Virus record (IMG/VR): IMGVR_UViG_3300043543_000122
Span: 1-42,233 of that record
Length of the DNA: 42,233 nucleotides
Strand: one strand, 5' to 3'
Source of the DNA: a virus
Both the position numbers and the translations under genes were made by a program. Below are positions 1-5,748 of the stretch, piece by piece (position 1 is the stretch's first letter; the number at the start of each line of letters is the position of its first letter). The notes under the pieces are model-generated. The model was not told where the DNA came from. It did not search any database and saw only the letters and a program-made list of their open reading frames with translations.

Positions 1-127
1 GCATCAGCATCAGCGCTCTCACGCGAGAGTTGATCGAGCTCGCCTTGCTGCAAGCCGAGCAGCAGACCGAAGCTCAACATGATCTCAGCGCGTGCCCTTG
101 AGCGGGCGTTCCGCGCGGAACGCCCAC
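1..127. repeat. Terminal direct repeat, left copy
   Basis: Bases 1-127 are identical to 42107-42233, checked block by block. An exact overlap of 127 bases, a common maximum assembly k-mer, suggests that a circular or circularly permuted molecule was cut open by the assembler rather than a biological terminal repeat. The overlap lies inside coding sequence: the end of an RHH gene and the start of the next gene. Confidence 0.95.
3..101 (+). CDS. RHH regulator, 3' part only (full copy at 42004-42207)
   Basis: This is the last 32 codons and the stop (99-101) of the ribbon-helix-helix gene that is complete at the other end of the window. The frame is shown by the identical sequence there. It is a consequence of the terminal overlap and not a second gene. 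Confidence 0.85.
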   Translation: MSISALTRELIELALLQAEQQTEAQHDLSACP

Positions 128-444
128 TCAAGGGCTTCGTCGCCCCCGGCTTAGCGCTCAGCTACCAGCCGAGGGAATATCTAGCCATCGGGCGCGCCGA
201 CCGTCCGCCGGACGCCGACGACATCGCGCAAGTCGCAGCGCTTGCGCGCGAAGCATTCATCTTTATCGCGTGCGAGCCGCAACGCGAGGTCGTCGAGTCG
301 AACGGCGTCACCTGGCATCTTGCGCGATGGTCGCTACAACGCGAGCTAGCAGCAGACCACCTACCACGGCGAAAAGGAGAGACAACAGATGAACCCCAAT
401 CCCCTTATCCATCCCCAAAACCTGCTATATTGCGCCTCTTCTAG
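79..444 (+). CDS. Hypothetical protein, second gene of the early operon
   Basis: This 121-aa protein starts 23 bases before the RHH stop, so it is probably translated from the same mRNA. No strong ribosome-binding site is visible before ATG 79, and a large hairpin (94-135) occupies the 5' coding part, so the start is uncertain and expression may be damped. The sequence is rich in Arg, Ala and Glu, with no transmembrane segment or motif that I recognise. Its last 56 bases overlap the next gene in another frame, and the C-terminal tail is proline-rich and probably disordered. Function unknown. Confidence 0.6.
   Translation: MISARALERAFRAERPLKGFVAPGLALSYQPREYLAIGRADRPPDADDIAQVAALAREAFIFIACEPQREVVESNGVTWHLARWSLQRELAADHLPRRKGETTDEPQSPYPSPKPAILRLF
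94..135. repeat. 42-bp near-perfect palindrome
   Basis: Two 21-base arms meet between 114 and 115 (core CCGCGCGG) with a single mismatch (C103/A126). The palindrome covers the RHH stop codon and codons 6-19 of the next gene. In RNA it would form a very stable hairpin, but no T-run follows, so it is not a classical intrinsic terminator. It may be a transcript-end or pausing hairpin, a protein-binding site or a structural site; the role is unknown. Confidence 0.85.
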
Positions 445-1006
445 CGTGATTGTCGGCACTGAACGCGGCCGGCTATATTTGCTTGCGTCGAACGCCGAGC
501 AGGCTGCGAAATACGTGTGGCCCACGAAGACGCGCAAGAAGACGCGATACGTCGTGCCGCGCGAACATCTGGAAGGCATACAATCTCCAGAAGAGATCGA
601 GGCAATTGCGCATCGCTACGGCCTAAAGGATGACCGCGAACACATCTGTGATGTGCTGGAGGCTCACAAGAGCATCGCGAATGTAATCATCGAAACTGAT
701 GCCTTGCGGTGGGCGTTAACCTTCCTTTCGACGGAAGGTTATCGGACGGTGAGTATTGACAACAAAGGATTGAGCGTCGAAAGCGTGCTGCTTGGTGGAC
801 ACGCGCATTACGATGCTCGCATTCTCGTCGGTAGCCGGTCTTTGCGAGCCGCGATCGAACAAGTGCCGCGCGGCAATACAGCGATGGTGCACATCTTGCA
901 GCATCGCTACGCGCGCGTTCTGATGATCTCTCTAGTGGATCAAATCCACTACGTGCGCGATTACTACGTTGGATTCACCATCTTTATCGGGGAAGACGAG
1001 AAATGA
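389..1006 (+). CDS. Hypothetical protein, early operon
   Basis: This is a 205-aa protein. A good ribosome-binding site (AAGGAGA, about 9 nt upstream) supports ATG 389. It ends in an ATGA overlap with the initiator gene (ATG 1003), implying coupled translation. The sequence looks like a soluble alpha/beta protein with a basic stretch near residues 45-60 (KTRKKTRY). I see no signal peptide, membrane segment or catalytic signature. Its place directly before the initiator and helicase suggests an early or replication-related role, but this rests on context only. Confidence 0.75.
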   Translation: MNPNPLIHPQNLLYCASSSVIVGTERGRLYLLASNAEQAAKYVWPTKTRKKTRYVVPREHLEGIQSPEEIEAIAHRYGLKDDREHICDVLEAHKSIANVIIETDALRWALTFLSTEGYRTVSIDNKGLSVESVLLGGHAHYDARILVGSRSLRAAIEQVPRGNTAMVHILQHRYARVLMISLVDQIHYVRDYYVGFTIFIGEDEK

Positions 1007-1869
1007 CAGAGGGATACACACGAGTTCCCATCGCCTACGTGGACGAGCATCTGGCCGACCTGTCCGGCGCAGAGACCAAGGTTTTACTCGCCGTCCTGCG
1101 CAAAACAGCAGGATGGCAAAAGGAAAGCGACGAGATCAGCATCGAACAGCTTCAGCAAATGACTGGCCTTGCGAGGAACAGCGTTCGCGCTGGATTGCGA
1201 GGACTGCTAAAACGCGGGTTGGTTGTGCAGCGCGGCTATGCGGCAGGCAGCAAAGCAGCGTCTTATGCATGTGCTATCCCGTCATCTAACGGGTCAAAAA
1301 TTGACCCCCTAGAGGGTCAAAAATTGACCCCCAAAAGCACACTGGAGGACGATGGGGGGGTCAAAAATTGCCCCTCTAACGGGTCAAAAATTGACCCCCT
1401 AGAGGGTCAAAAATTGACCCCACAAAAGATAAAAGATAAAAGAAAAGATAGCGCGCGCGATGCGCGCGCACTCTCGCCCGCGCAAAACGCGAGTGGAAAC
1501 ACCCGCGACTACCTGGATCACGTGCTAGAGCGGCTGGACGGCCACGACCCAGTCGAACGCACCATCCGAACGTGGTCTCTTCCACCCCATCTGGAAGCGC
1601 AGTGTCTCGCCTTCGCCCGCATCTTCGAGGTTGCGCCGACGAAAGGCGATAAGGCACGCTGGGCGAAGGGTGCTGAGACGCTGCATGAGTTGCACTGCGA
1701 TGAAGCGCGGCTTAAAGCCGCGCGCGACGAAGCGCGCAAGGCCGGCTTGATCTGCACCTGGCCGGGCGCGCTTGTTAACCTTCAGGCTATTCGCTCGATC
1801 CGGCAGGAATACGAGCTCGTTTACGATGAGGAGAGGAACGGATATGTTCGCCAGCCGAAACGGAACTAA
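1003..1869 (+). CDS. Replication initiator, lambda-O-like, with internal origin
   Basis: This 288-aa protein has an N-terminal winged-helix-like region (about residues 5-85: YVDEHLADLSGAETKVLLAVLR, split here by its helices, then LARNSVRAGLRGLLKRGLV) resembling the N-terminal domain of phage replication protein O. A linker (about 97-150) is encoded by five iterons and contains the repeated peptides NGSKIDP and EGQKLTP. The charged C-terminal domain probably contacts DnaB, whose gene overlaps by 26 bases. Lambda O likewise carries the origin iterons inside its gene. The start overlaps the previous stop (ATGA). Homology to O is by architecture and context; the binding of the iterons is inference. 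Confidence 0.75.
   Translation: MTEGYTRVPIAYVDEHLADLSGAETKVLLAVLRKTAGWQKESDEISIEQLQQMTGLARNSVRAGLRGLLKRGLVVQRGYAAGSKAASYACAIPSSNGSKIDPLEGQKLTPKSTLEDDGGVKNCPSNGSKIDPLEGQKLTPQKIKDKRKDSARDARALSPAQNASGNTRDYLDHVLERLDGHDPVERTIRTWSLPPHLEAQCLAFARIFEVAPTKGDKARWAKGAETLHELHCDEARLKAARDEARKAGLICTWPGALVNLQAIRSIRQEYELVYDEERNGYVRQPKRN
1291..1420. other. ori: Replication origin: five palindromic iterons
   Basis: A 17-bp palindromic iteron, GGGTCAAAAATTGACCC, occurs at 1291-1307, 1314-1330, 1381-1397 and 1404-1420. A fifth copy at 1358-1374 has one change (TTGCCCC). Neighbouring copies are 23 bp apart, with one 44-bp gap between the second and third. The copy pairs lie in a longer block duplicated with an offset of 90 bp. 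The cluster lies inside the initiator gene and is followed by an A-rich tract. This matches the lambdoid origin plan of iterons plus an unwinding element inside gene O. Confidence 0.8.
1421..1450. other. A-rich putative unwinding element
   Basis: Directly after the last iteron comes a 30-base purine tract made of repeats of AAAAGAT, in an otherwise GC-rich genome. By analogy with the AT-rich block next to lambda iterons, it is the likely strand-opening site. It encodes the lysine-rich QKIKDKRKD segment of the initiator linker. Confidence 0.6.
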
Positions 1870-3154
1870 ACCAAACCTTACCGATATCACACCCATCTAC
1901 AGCGAAGAAGCCGAGCAGTCGGCCCTAGGCTCGGCCTTTATCGACCCTGAAGCTCTAGCGGTGCTGGCCGACATGCTCAGGCCTGAGCACTTCTGGGATG
2001 TGCGCCACCAATACATCTGCGAGGCGCTACTCTCGCTATTCGGGCGCGGTATTTCGGTTGACCTGCTCTCGCTTTCAGATGAGTTGCGCATACAAGGCCA
2101 CTTGGACGAAGCAGGAGGCGAGCCTTACATCGCCGAGTTGTGCTGTGCGGTGCCAACCGCGTTGCATATCAGGCGATACGCGGAAATCGTCTACCGCGAT
2201 TGGCAACGCCGCACGGCGATACGCATTGCCAGCGAGATTGCAGCGGCGGCCCATCAAGGGCACGATGATTTACCCGAATACTCCGCCGACCGGCTATCTG
2301 TGCTCACGACCGGCGCGCGGCAGATCGTATCGCTCTCGGACGCGCTTCTGCACTGCGTCTCCGACTATGACTCTGCAGGTGAGCGATTGCCGGGCATGTC
2401 CACCGGCTTAAGCGCGCTTGATCGCATCCTGGGCGGCCTGTGTCCCGGCCGGCTGACCGTGATTGCGGGCAAGCCCGGAGCAGGCAAGACCACACTGATG
2501 CTGCAGATGGCGCTATCTGCCGCGCGCGCCGGCTCGCCTGTGGTCATCGTTTCATGCGAGATGAGCGAGCCGGAAGTTTGTCGCGTGCTGCTTAGTCGCC
2601 ATTCTGGCATCAGCCTGTCCCCGTCCGATGTGCTTGCACTCGATGAGCGAATGCGTGCTGACCAGCGCCGCCGTCTGATGGATGCTGCCGACCAGGTGGC
2701 CAAAATGCCGATTGCCATCGAATACAGACCTGGCATCTCCGTCGGCCAGCTTCGACATCTGTTGCGCCATCACGCCCATCGCGGCGCAAAGCTCGCCATC
2801 GTGGACTACATCCAGCTGGTGGACGGCCGCACGCGCCGCGATCAGAGCCGCGAGCAAGAGGTGGCGGAAGTGGCACTCGCGCTCAAGACGTTGGCTGGCC
2901 AACTCGGCCTAGCCGTCCTAACCGGTTCACAGGTCAACGATGCCGGGGAGGTGCGCGAGTCTCGCGCTATCGAGCAACACGCCGACGCGCTCATCGTGCT
3001 AGACCGTGCCGATACGGGCGATGTGTTGAACCCGCCGCCAGTGCGCACGATCGAAGCGCAAATCAGGAAGAATCGCCACGGCGCGGTCGGAAAGCTACAG
3101 CTGGGCTTTCACGCGGCCAAGGCTTCGTTCGCGGAGGTGTTCGATGCCCGTTAG
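1844..3154 (+). CDS. dnaB: Replicative DNA helicase, DnaB family
   Basis: This is a 436-aa hexameric 5'-3' helicase that unwinds DNA at the phage fork. The N-terminal DnaB domain runs from about 18 to 125 (EEAEQSALGS). The RecA-like ATPase domain follows, with Walker A GKPGAGKTT at 209-217, the SCEMS element at 237-241 and Walker B IVDYIQLV at 319-326. The length fits the family (about 430-470 aa). ATG 1844 is preceded by GAGGAG at a good distance; a longer reading from 1772 would run deep into the initiator gene. The initiator probably loads it at the iterons. No primase gene is seen, so host primase is probably used. Confidence 0.93.
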   Translation: MFASRNGTKPNLTDITPIYSEEAEQSALGSAFIDPEALAVLADMLRPEHFWDVRHQYICEALLSLFGRGISVDLLSLSDELRIQGHLDEAGGEPYIAELCCAVPTALHIRRYAEIVYRDWQRRTAIRIASEIAAAAHQGHDDLPEYSADRLSVLTTGARQIVSLSDALLHCVSDYDSAGERLPGMSTGLSALDRILGGLCPGRLTVIAGKPGAGKTTLMLQMALSAARAGSPVVIVSCEMSEPEVCRVLLSRHSGISLSPSDVLALDERMRADQRRRLMDAADQVAKMPIAIEYRPGISVGQLRHLLRHHAHRGAKLAIVDYIQLVDGRTRRDQSREQEVAEVALALKTLAGQLGLAVLTGSQVNDAGEVRESRAIEQHADALIVLDRADTGDVLNPPPVRTIEAQIRKNRHGAVGKLQLGFHAAKASFAEVFDAR

Positions 3155-3392
3155 ATTCTCTAGCTACCGTGGAGATATACCCATCGTCAAGGGCCGCCCG
3201 CTTCTCTTCGTTCGCTGTCGAAGATGCGGCTTTGTGACCGTTGCGCGCTCGCCTAATGCCGAGACCGTGCGCGGATGGCGATTGCCGGAACACTGGCCGT
3301 ATGACGCACTGCAACTGGGTGCGACGGTCGAGGGCGTGTGCTACGCATGCGTCAGCGAGGCGCGCCGACCTCGCCGAAAACGCGGGCTATAA
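3144..3392 (+). CDS. Small zinc-ribbon-like protein
   Basis: This 82-aa protein overlaps the end of the helicase gene by 11 bases. It has two CxxC pairs (CRRC near residue 25 and CYAC near residue 67), a zinc-ribbon arrangement, and a very basic C-terminus (ARRPRRKRG). Such small proteins often bind nucleic acid. Its place after DnaB suggests a replication or early accessory role, but no specific function can be named. Confidence 0.7.
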   Translation: MPVRFSSYRGDIPIVKGRPLLFVRCRRCGFVTVARSPNAETVRGWRLPEHWPYDALQLGATVEGVCYACVSEARRPRRKRGL

Positions 3393-3502
3393 GGCCACTG
3401 GCGCGCGTTTTTGGGCGCGTTTAACACCGGCCGGCTATCCCGGGAGTCTTTTTTTGCCACAACGCGGCTCTACGGGCTTCCTGTGCGTCTGTGTTGCAAA
3501 AG
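3393..3502. other. Intergenic region, possible weak terminator
   Basis: This non-coding stretch follows the replication operon. It holds GC-rich palindromic words (CCGGCCGG at 3427-3434, TCCCGGGA near 3438) and a T7 run at 3449-3455. I could not draw a proper stem ending at the T-run, so a terminator here is only possible. Confidence 0.3.
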
Positions 3503-3521
3503 TTTAGAGTTTCATTAGAGT
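3503..3521 (+). promoter_or_regulatory. Direct-repeat activator box 1
   Basis: TTTAGAGTTTCATTAGAGT contains two TTAGAGT half-sites 11 bp apart, which places them on one face of the helix. It ends 13 bases before the -35 box. A 16/19-identical copy sits on the minus strand at 41957-41939, also exactly 13 bases from its -35. The shared sequence and spacing argue for a binding site of one phage or host activator. Confidence 0.65.
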
Positions 3522-3534
3522 AGTCTCTTCCTCC

Positions 3535-3562
3535 TTGACAACCGCGCTTGATATGATATGAT
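3535..3562 (+). promoter_or_regulatory. Strong sigma70-type promoter
   Basis: TTGACA (3535-3540), a 16-base spacer and TATGAT (3557-3562). It is followed by AGGAGG (3574-3579) and ATG 3587. This is the best consensus promoter on the + strand and probably drives the accessory genes that follow. Confidence 0.8.
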
Positions 3563-3586
3563 TAGGATCGAGTAGGAGGAACAGAG

Positions 3587-4549
3587 ATGAACCTAAAATT
3601 CAATCACCCAGTAAATCACCCATACCGAATCACCTACGATTCCCTCGCCGCCCTGGCCCGCCAGGGCTTGGGCAGAGGTCGCCTCAATCCCGCTGAGGCA
3701 GAGGAAGTGCGCGCCGCGGTTGAGCGCAACCAACAGCGCCAGCTTGCTCGCGAGCATGCGCCGCGCGATCCGCTGGCCGAACCCGGGCGATGGTTGCGCC
3801 ACCTTCGGGACATTCTCCAGGATGAGCGGGGCCCGATATACCGGATTCTGCACAGGTGTTATCGCATGCCGTATTCCCGCTGGGTGGATGAGGCGGGAAC
3901 GGAACTAGAGGTCAAATTTGGCGCGCCGGCCGTGTGTGCGGACGCGTCCTCAGTGTGGCATCGTAGGAAGCCCTGGCGCGCCACCAAGATGTGGTTGACC
4001 CTGACCGTGCCCGCCAATTGGCGGGGCAGCGTTCTTGCCGCTGGTCTGGCCGACGCCGGCGGCCTACTCACGCTCTCGGCAAAGCAAGTTGCCGAGGACG
4101 CCTGGGAGGCATCCTGGCTGGTTCAAGGACGCGGCTATGACTTCCGCGTCCAGCACGGATATATCGTGCGCGCCGCGGACGGCACATACGCCCACGGTCG
4201 CTCGCTCAAGGCCGCCCGCGCCATTGCCGACGGGCGCGCAAAGCTGTGGGCTGAGAAGATTCGCCAGGCACACGCGCGCAAGCGCTCCGAAGCAGAAGCG
4301 CGCCTGCGTGAGCTTGTGCGGACTATGACCAGTATGACGCGCGAGCAGATCGTCGCCGCATTCGGCGATGTGCCGATCAGCCCGCGCGATTCACTGCGCG
4401 CGGGCAACTGCCCCGATGGCACGCGCCAGTGGATCAGCCGGTGGGCCGACGGCCGCACGTCCGGCACAGTCCGCGATGCGCTCGAAACCGGCGCACCGCT
4501 GGACGAGTATCTTCTGCGAGCGATTGCCGTAGCGATCGCTCGCGCATAG
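3587..4549 (+). CDS. Hypothetical protein, first gene after a strong promoter
   Basis: This is a 320-aa protein with a strong AGGAGG ribosome-binding site. It is basic, soluble-looking and partly helical. A long charged helix runs from about 205 to 250 (ARAIADGRAKLWAEKIRQ), and a C-terminal segment around 267-290 contains DSLRAGNCPDGT, a kind of GNC-containing motif I associate with uncharacterised phage proteins. I see no membrane segment, nucleotide-binding loop or nuclease motif. Promoter strength suggests high early expression. Function unknown. Confidence 0.75.
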   Translation: MNLKFNHPVNHPYRITYDSLAALARQGLGRGRLNPAEAEEVRAAVERNQQRQLAREHAPRDPLAEPGRWLRHLRDILQDERGPIYRILHRCYRMPYSRWVDEAGTELEVKFGAPAVCADASSVWHRRKPWRATKMWLTLTVPANWRGSVLAAGLADAGGLLTLSAKQVAEDAWEASWLVQGRGYDFRVQHGYIVRAADGTYAHGRSLKAARAIADGRAKLWAEKIRQAHARKRSEAEARLRELVRTMTSMTREQIVAAFGDVPISPRDSLRAGNCPDGTRQWISRWADGRTSGTVRDALETGAPLDEYLLRAIAVAIARA

Positions 4550-4561
4550 CGGAGGTGTGCG

Positions 4562-4684
4562 ATGAATATCGGGAAAGTGATACGGCGCGTAACCAGGTTG
4601 CCACGCCCAACCCCCATTAGAGTGCCAAAACCTTTGCCTGTTACAGTTCCCGTTACCGTCCCGAACAAAGGAGGACTCTCTTAA
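4562..4684 (+). CDS. Proline-rich basic 40-aa peptide
   Basis: A short open frame with a clear ribosome-binding site (GGAGG at 4551-4555, 6 nt before ATG) starts 12 bases after the preceding stop. The product has a basic N-terminus (GKVIRRVTRLPRP) followed by alternating Pro/Val/Lys (PIRVPKPLPVTVPVTVP). Composition resembles proline-rich peptides that enter the ribosome exit tunnel, but this is only resemblance. It could also be a small structural or regulatory peptide. It was judged real because of the start signals and the compact position. Confidence 0.55.
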   Translation: MNIGKVIRRVTRLPRPTPIRVPKPLPVTVPVTVPNKGGLS

Positions 4685-4796
4685 TTCCACAACACACTGG
4701 GGCCCGGATCCGCTGGAACATGACTCGTGCGCCTTGTTGAATCAAACGAGCAGATCGAGTAATATTGCGTCGGGTTTGTCAGTTTTCTCCTTTTCG

Positions 4797-4837
4797 CGAC
4801 CAGCCGCCCGTAGTCCTACGGGCGGCCGGTCGTTTTT
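4797..4837 (+). terminator. Intrinsic terminator
   Basis: A 17-bp stem (arms 4797-4813 and 4816-4832, one mismatch) around the CCGTAGTCCTACGG core is followed by TTTTT (4833-4837). It closes the transcript from the 3.5 kb promoter and shows that the phosphoesterase downstream cannot start before it. A weak TAATAT (4760-4765) lies about 70 nt upstream. Confidence 0.88.
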
Positions 4838-4845
4838 CTAGCAGA

Positions 4846-4851
4846 TATAAT
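4846..4851 (+). promoter_or_regulatory. -10 box TATAAT for a leaderless start
   Basis: TATAAT sits 6 bases before GTG 4858, so transcription would begin at or next to the start codon. No -35 consensus is visible because the terminator stem occupies that position. The same geometry recurs at four other genes here. Confidence 0.65.
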
Positions 4852-4857
4852 CCTTGC

Positions 4858-5712
4858 GTGCACTGGTCATCTCGCCGACCTGCGCCAGACGTGCTCTTAC
4901 TCGATGTAACTTTGCGCCGAGACGAAGAGATTTACCTGATGCTCTCTTCCGACCGGCATCACGACCACCCCGCCCAGCGATCCGCACTTGAGACGCGCCA
5001 CCTAGACCTTGCGCGCGAGCGAAACGCCATCATCCTGGACTTCGGCGATCTGTGTGACGCAATGCAAGGCAGAGGCGATCCCCGCGCGTCTTACTCCGGC
5101 CTTGTCGATCAATACAAGCGCGATGAATATCTCGACTCGCTCGTAAACAGCGCCGCCGAGCGCTACGCACCTTACGCTGCCCACTTCGCGATGTTGGCGA
5201 TGGGCAATCACGAGCAAAGCGTTCTTCGTCACTACGGCACGTCTCTCACCGACCGCATCGCTGCTGCGTTGCGCGAGCGTGGCTCGCAGTGCGCTTCGAT
5301 GCCTTACGCCGGATGGGTTCGCTTGACTGTGAACACCAGCACCCCGCGCGTCGGCACGCTTACGCTGCGTTACTCACATGGGAGCGGATCGGGCGCAATG
5401 ATGAGTTTCGGGACACTGGACACCCGGCGAATGCAAAGCTACATCTCCGCCGATGTCATAGTTCAAGGCCACACGCACGACTGCTACGTTTTGCCAGTCG
5501 CACGCGAAGAACTCTCTGTGAGCGGCATCCCGCGCCGCTCCCACACCTGGCACATTCGCTGCCCTTCATACCTGGATGACTACTCCGAGCGCGGTTACTC
5601 CGCGCGCACAGGCAAGCCCCCGCGCATGCACGGTTGTGTGTGGGGACGCCTGACCGTCACCCGCACCCCGCGCCGACTCGTCGCCGGGTTTTCGCTTGAC
5701 GTTGAACCCTAG
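4858..5712 (+). CDS. Calcineurin-like metallophosphoesterase
   Basis: This is a 284-aa two-metal phosphoesterase. Motifs in order: SDRHH (31-35, the DxH block), FGDLCD (62-67, the GD block), MGNHE (115-119), SHGSG (173-177) and QGHTHD (203-208). These metal ligands are the hallmark of the superfamily, which includes DNA/RNA nucleases, phosphatases and cyclic nucleotide phosphodiesterases; the substrate cannot be told from sequence. GTG 4858 is chosen because it follows the terminator and lies 6 nt after TATAAT. ATG 4939 is unlikely since it would cut into the first metal-binding strand. Confidence 0.85.
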   Translation: MHWSSRRPAPDVLLLDVTLRRDEEIYLMLSSDRHHDHPAQRSALETRHLDLARERNAIILDFGDLCDAMQGRGDPRASYSGLVDQYKRDEYLDSLVNSAAERYAPYAAHFAMLAMGNHEQSVLRHYGTSLTDRIAAALRERGSQCASMPYAGWVRLTVNTSTPRVGTLTLRYSHGSGSGAMMSFGTLDTRRMQSYISADVIVQGHTHDCYVLPVAREELSVSGIPRRSHTWHIRCPSYLDDYSERGYSARTGKPPRMHGCVWGRLTVTRTPRRLVAGFSLDVEP

Positions 5713-5721
5713 TTTAGGCAC

Positions 5722-5736
5722 ACCTGTAATACAGGT
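5722..5736. promoter_or_regulatory. Palindromic operator over the methyltransferase promoter
   Basis: ACCTGTAATACAGGT is a perfect inverted repeat with 6-bp arms and a 3-base centre. It touches the first base of the -10 box TAGAAT, so a bound protein would block RNA polymerase. Autoregulation by the ParB-like gene product or control by a phage regulator is possible. Confidence 0.65.
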
Positions 5737-5741
5737 AGAAT
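5736..5741 (+). promoter_or_regulatory. -10 box TAGAAT for a leaderless start
   Basis: TAGAAT is 7 bases upstream of ATG 5749. No ribosome-binding site lies between them, consistent with a leaderless mRNA. The -35 position holds only TTTAGG (5713-5718), a weak match. Confidence 0.6.
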
Positions 5742-5748
5742 CAGACGC

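Noticed and set aside
94-135. Protelomerase (tos-like) telomere site
   Set aside because: The palindrome is suggestive, but no protelomerase gene is seen and the sequence is continuous through the site in the circular overlap.
1291-1420. CRISPR array
   Set aside because: The repeats are short palindromes with 6-base spacers inside a coding gene. They are iterons, and no cas genes are present.
4135-4668. 177-aa antisense open frame
   Set aside because: It is the shadow of the 320-aa protein and the 40-aa peptide, without ribosome-binding site.
4765-4857. Longer phosphoesterase starting at 4765
   Set aside because: This part contains the intrinsic terminator at 4797-4837, so a start upstream of it is unlikely.
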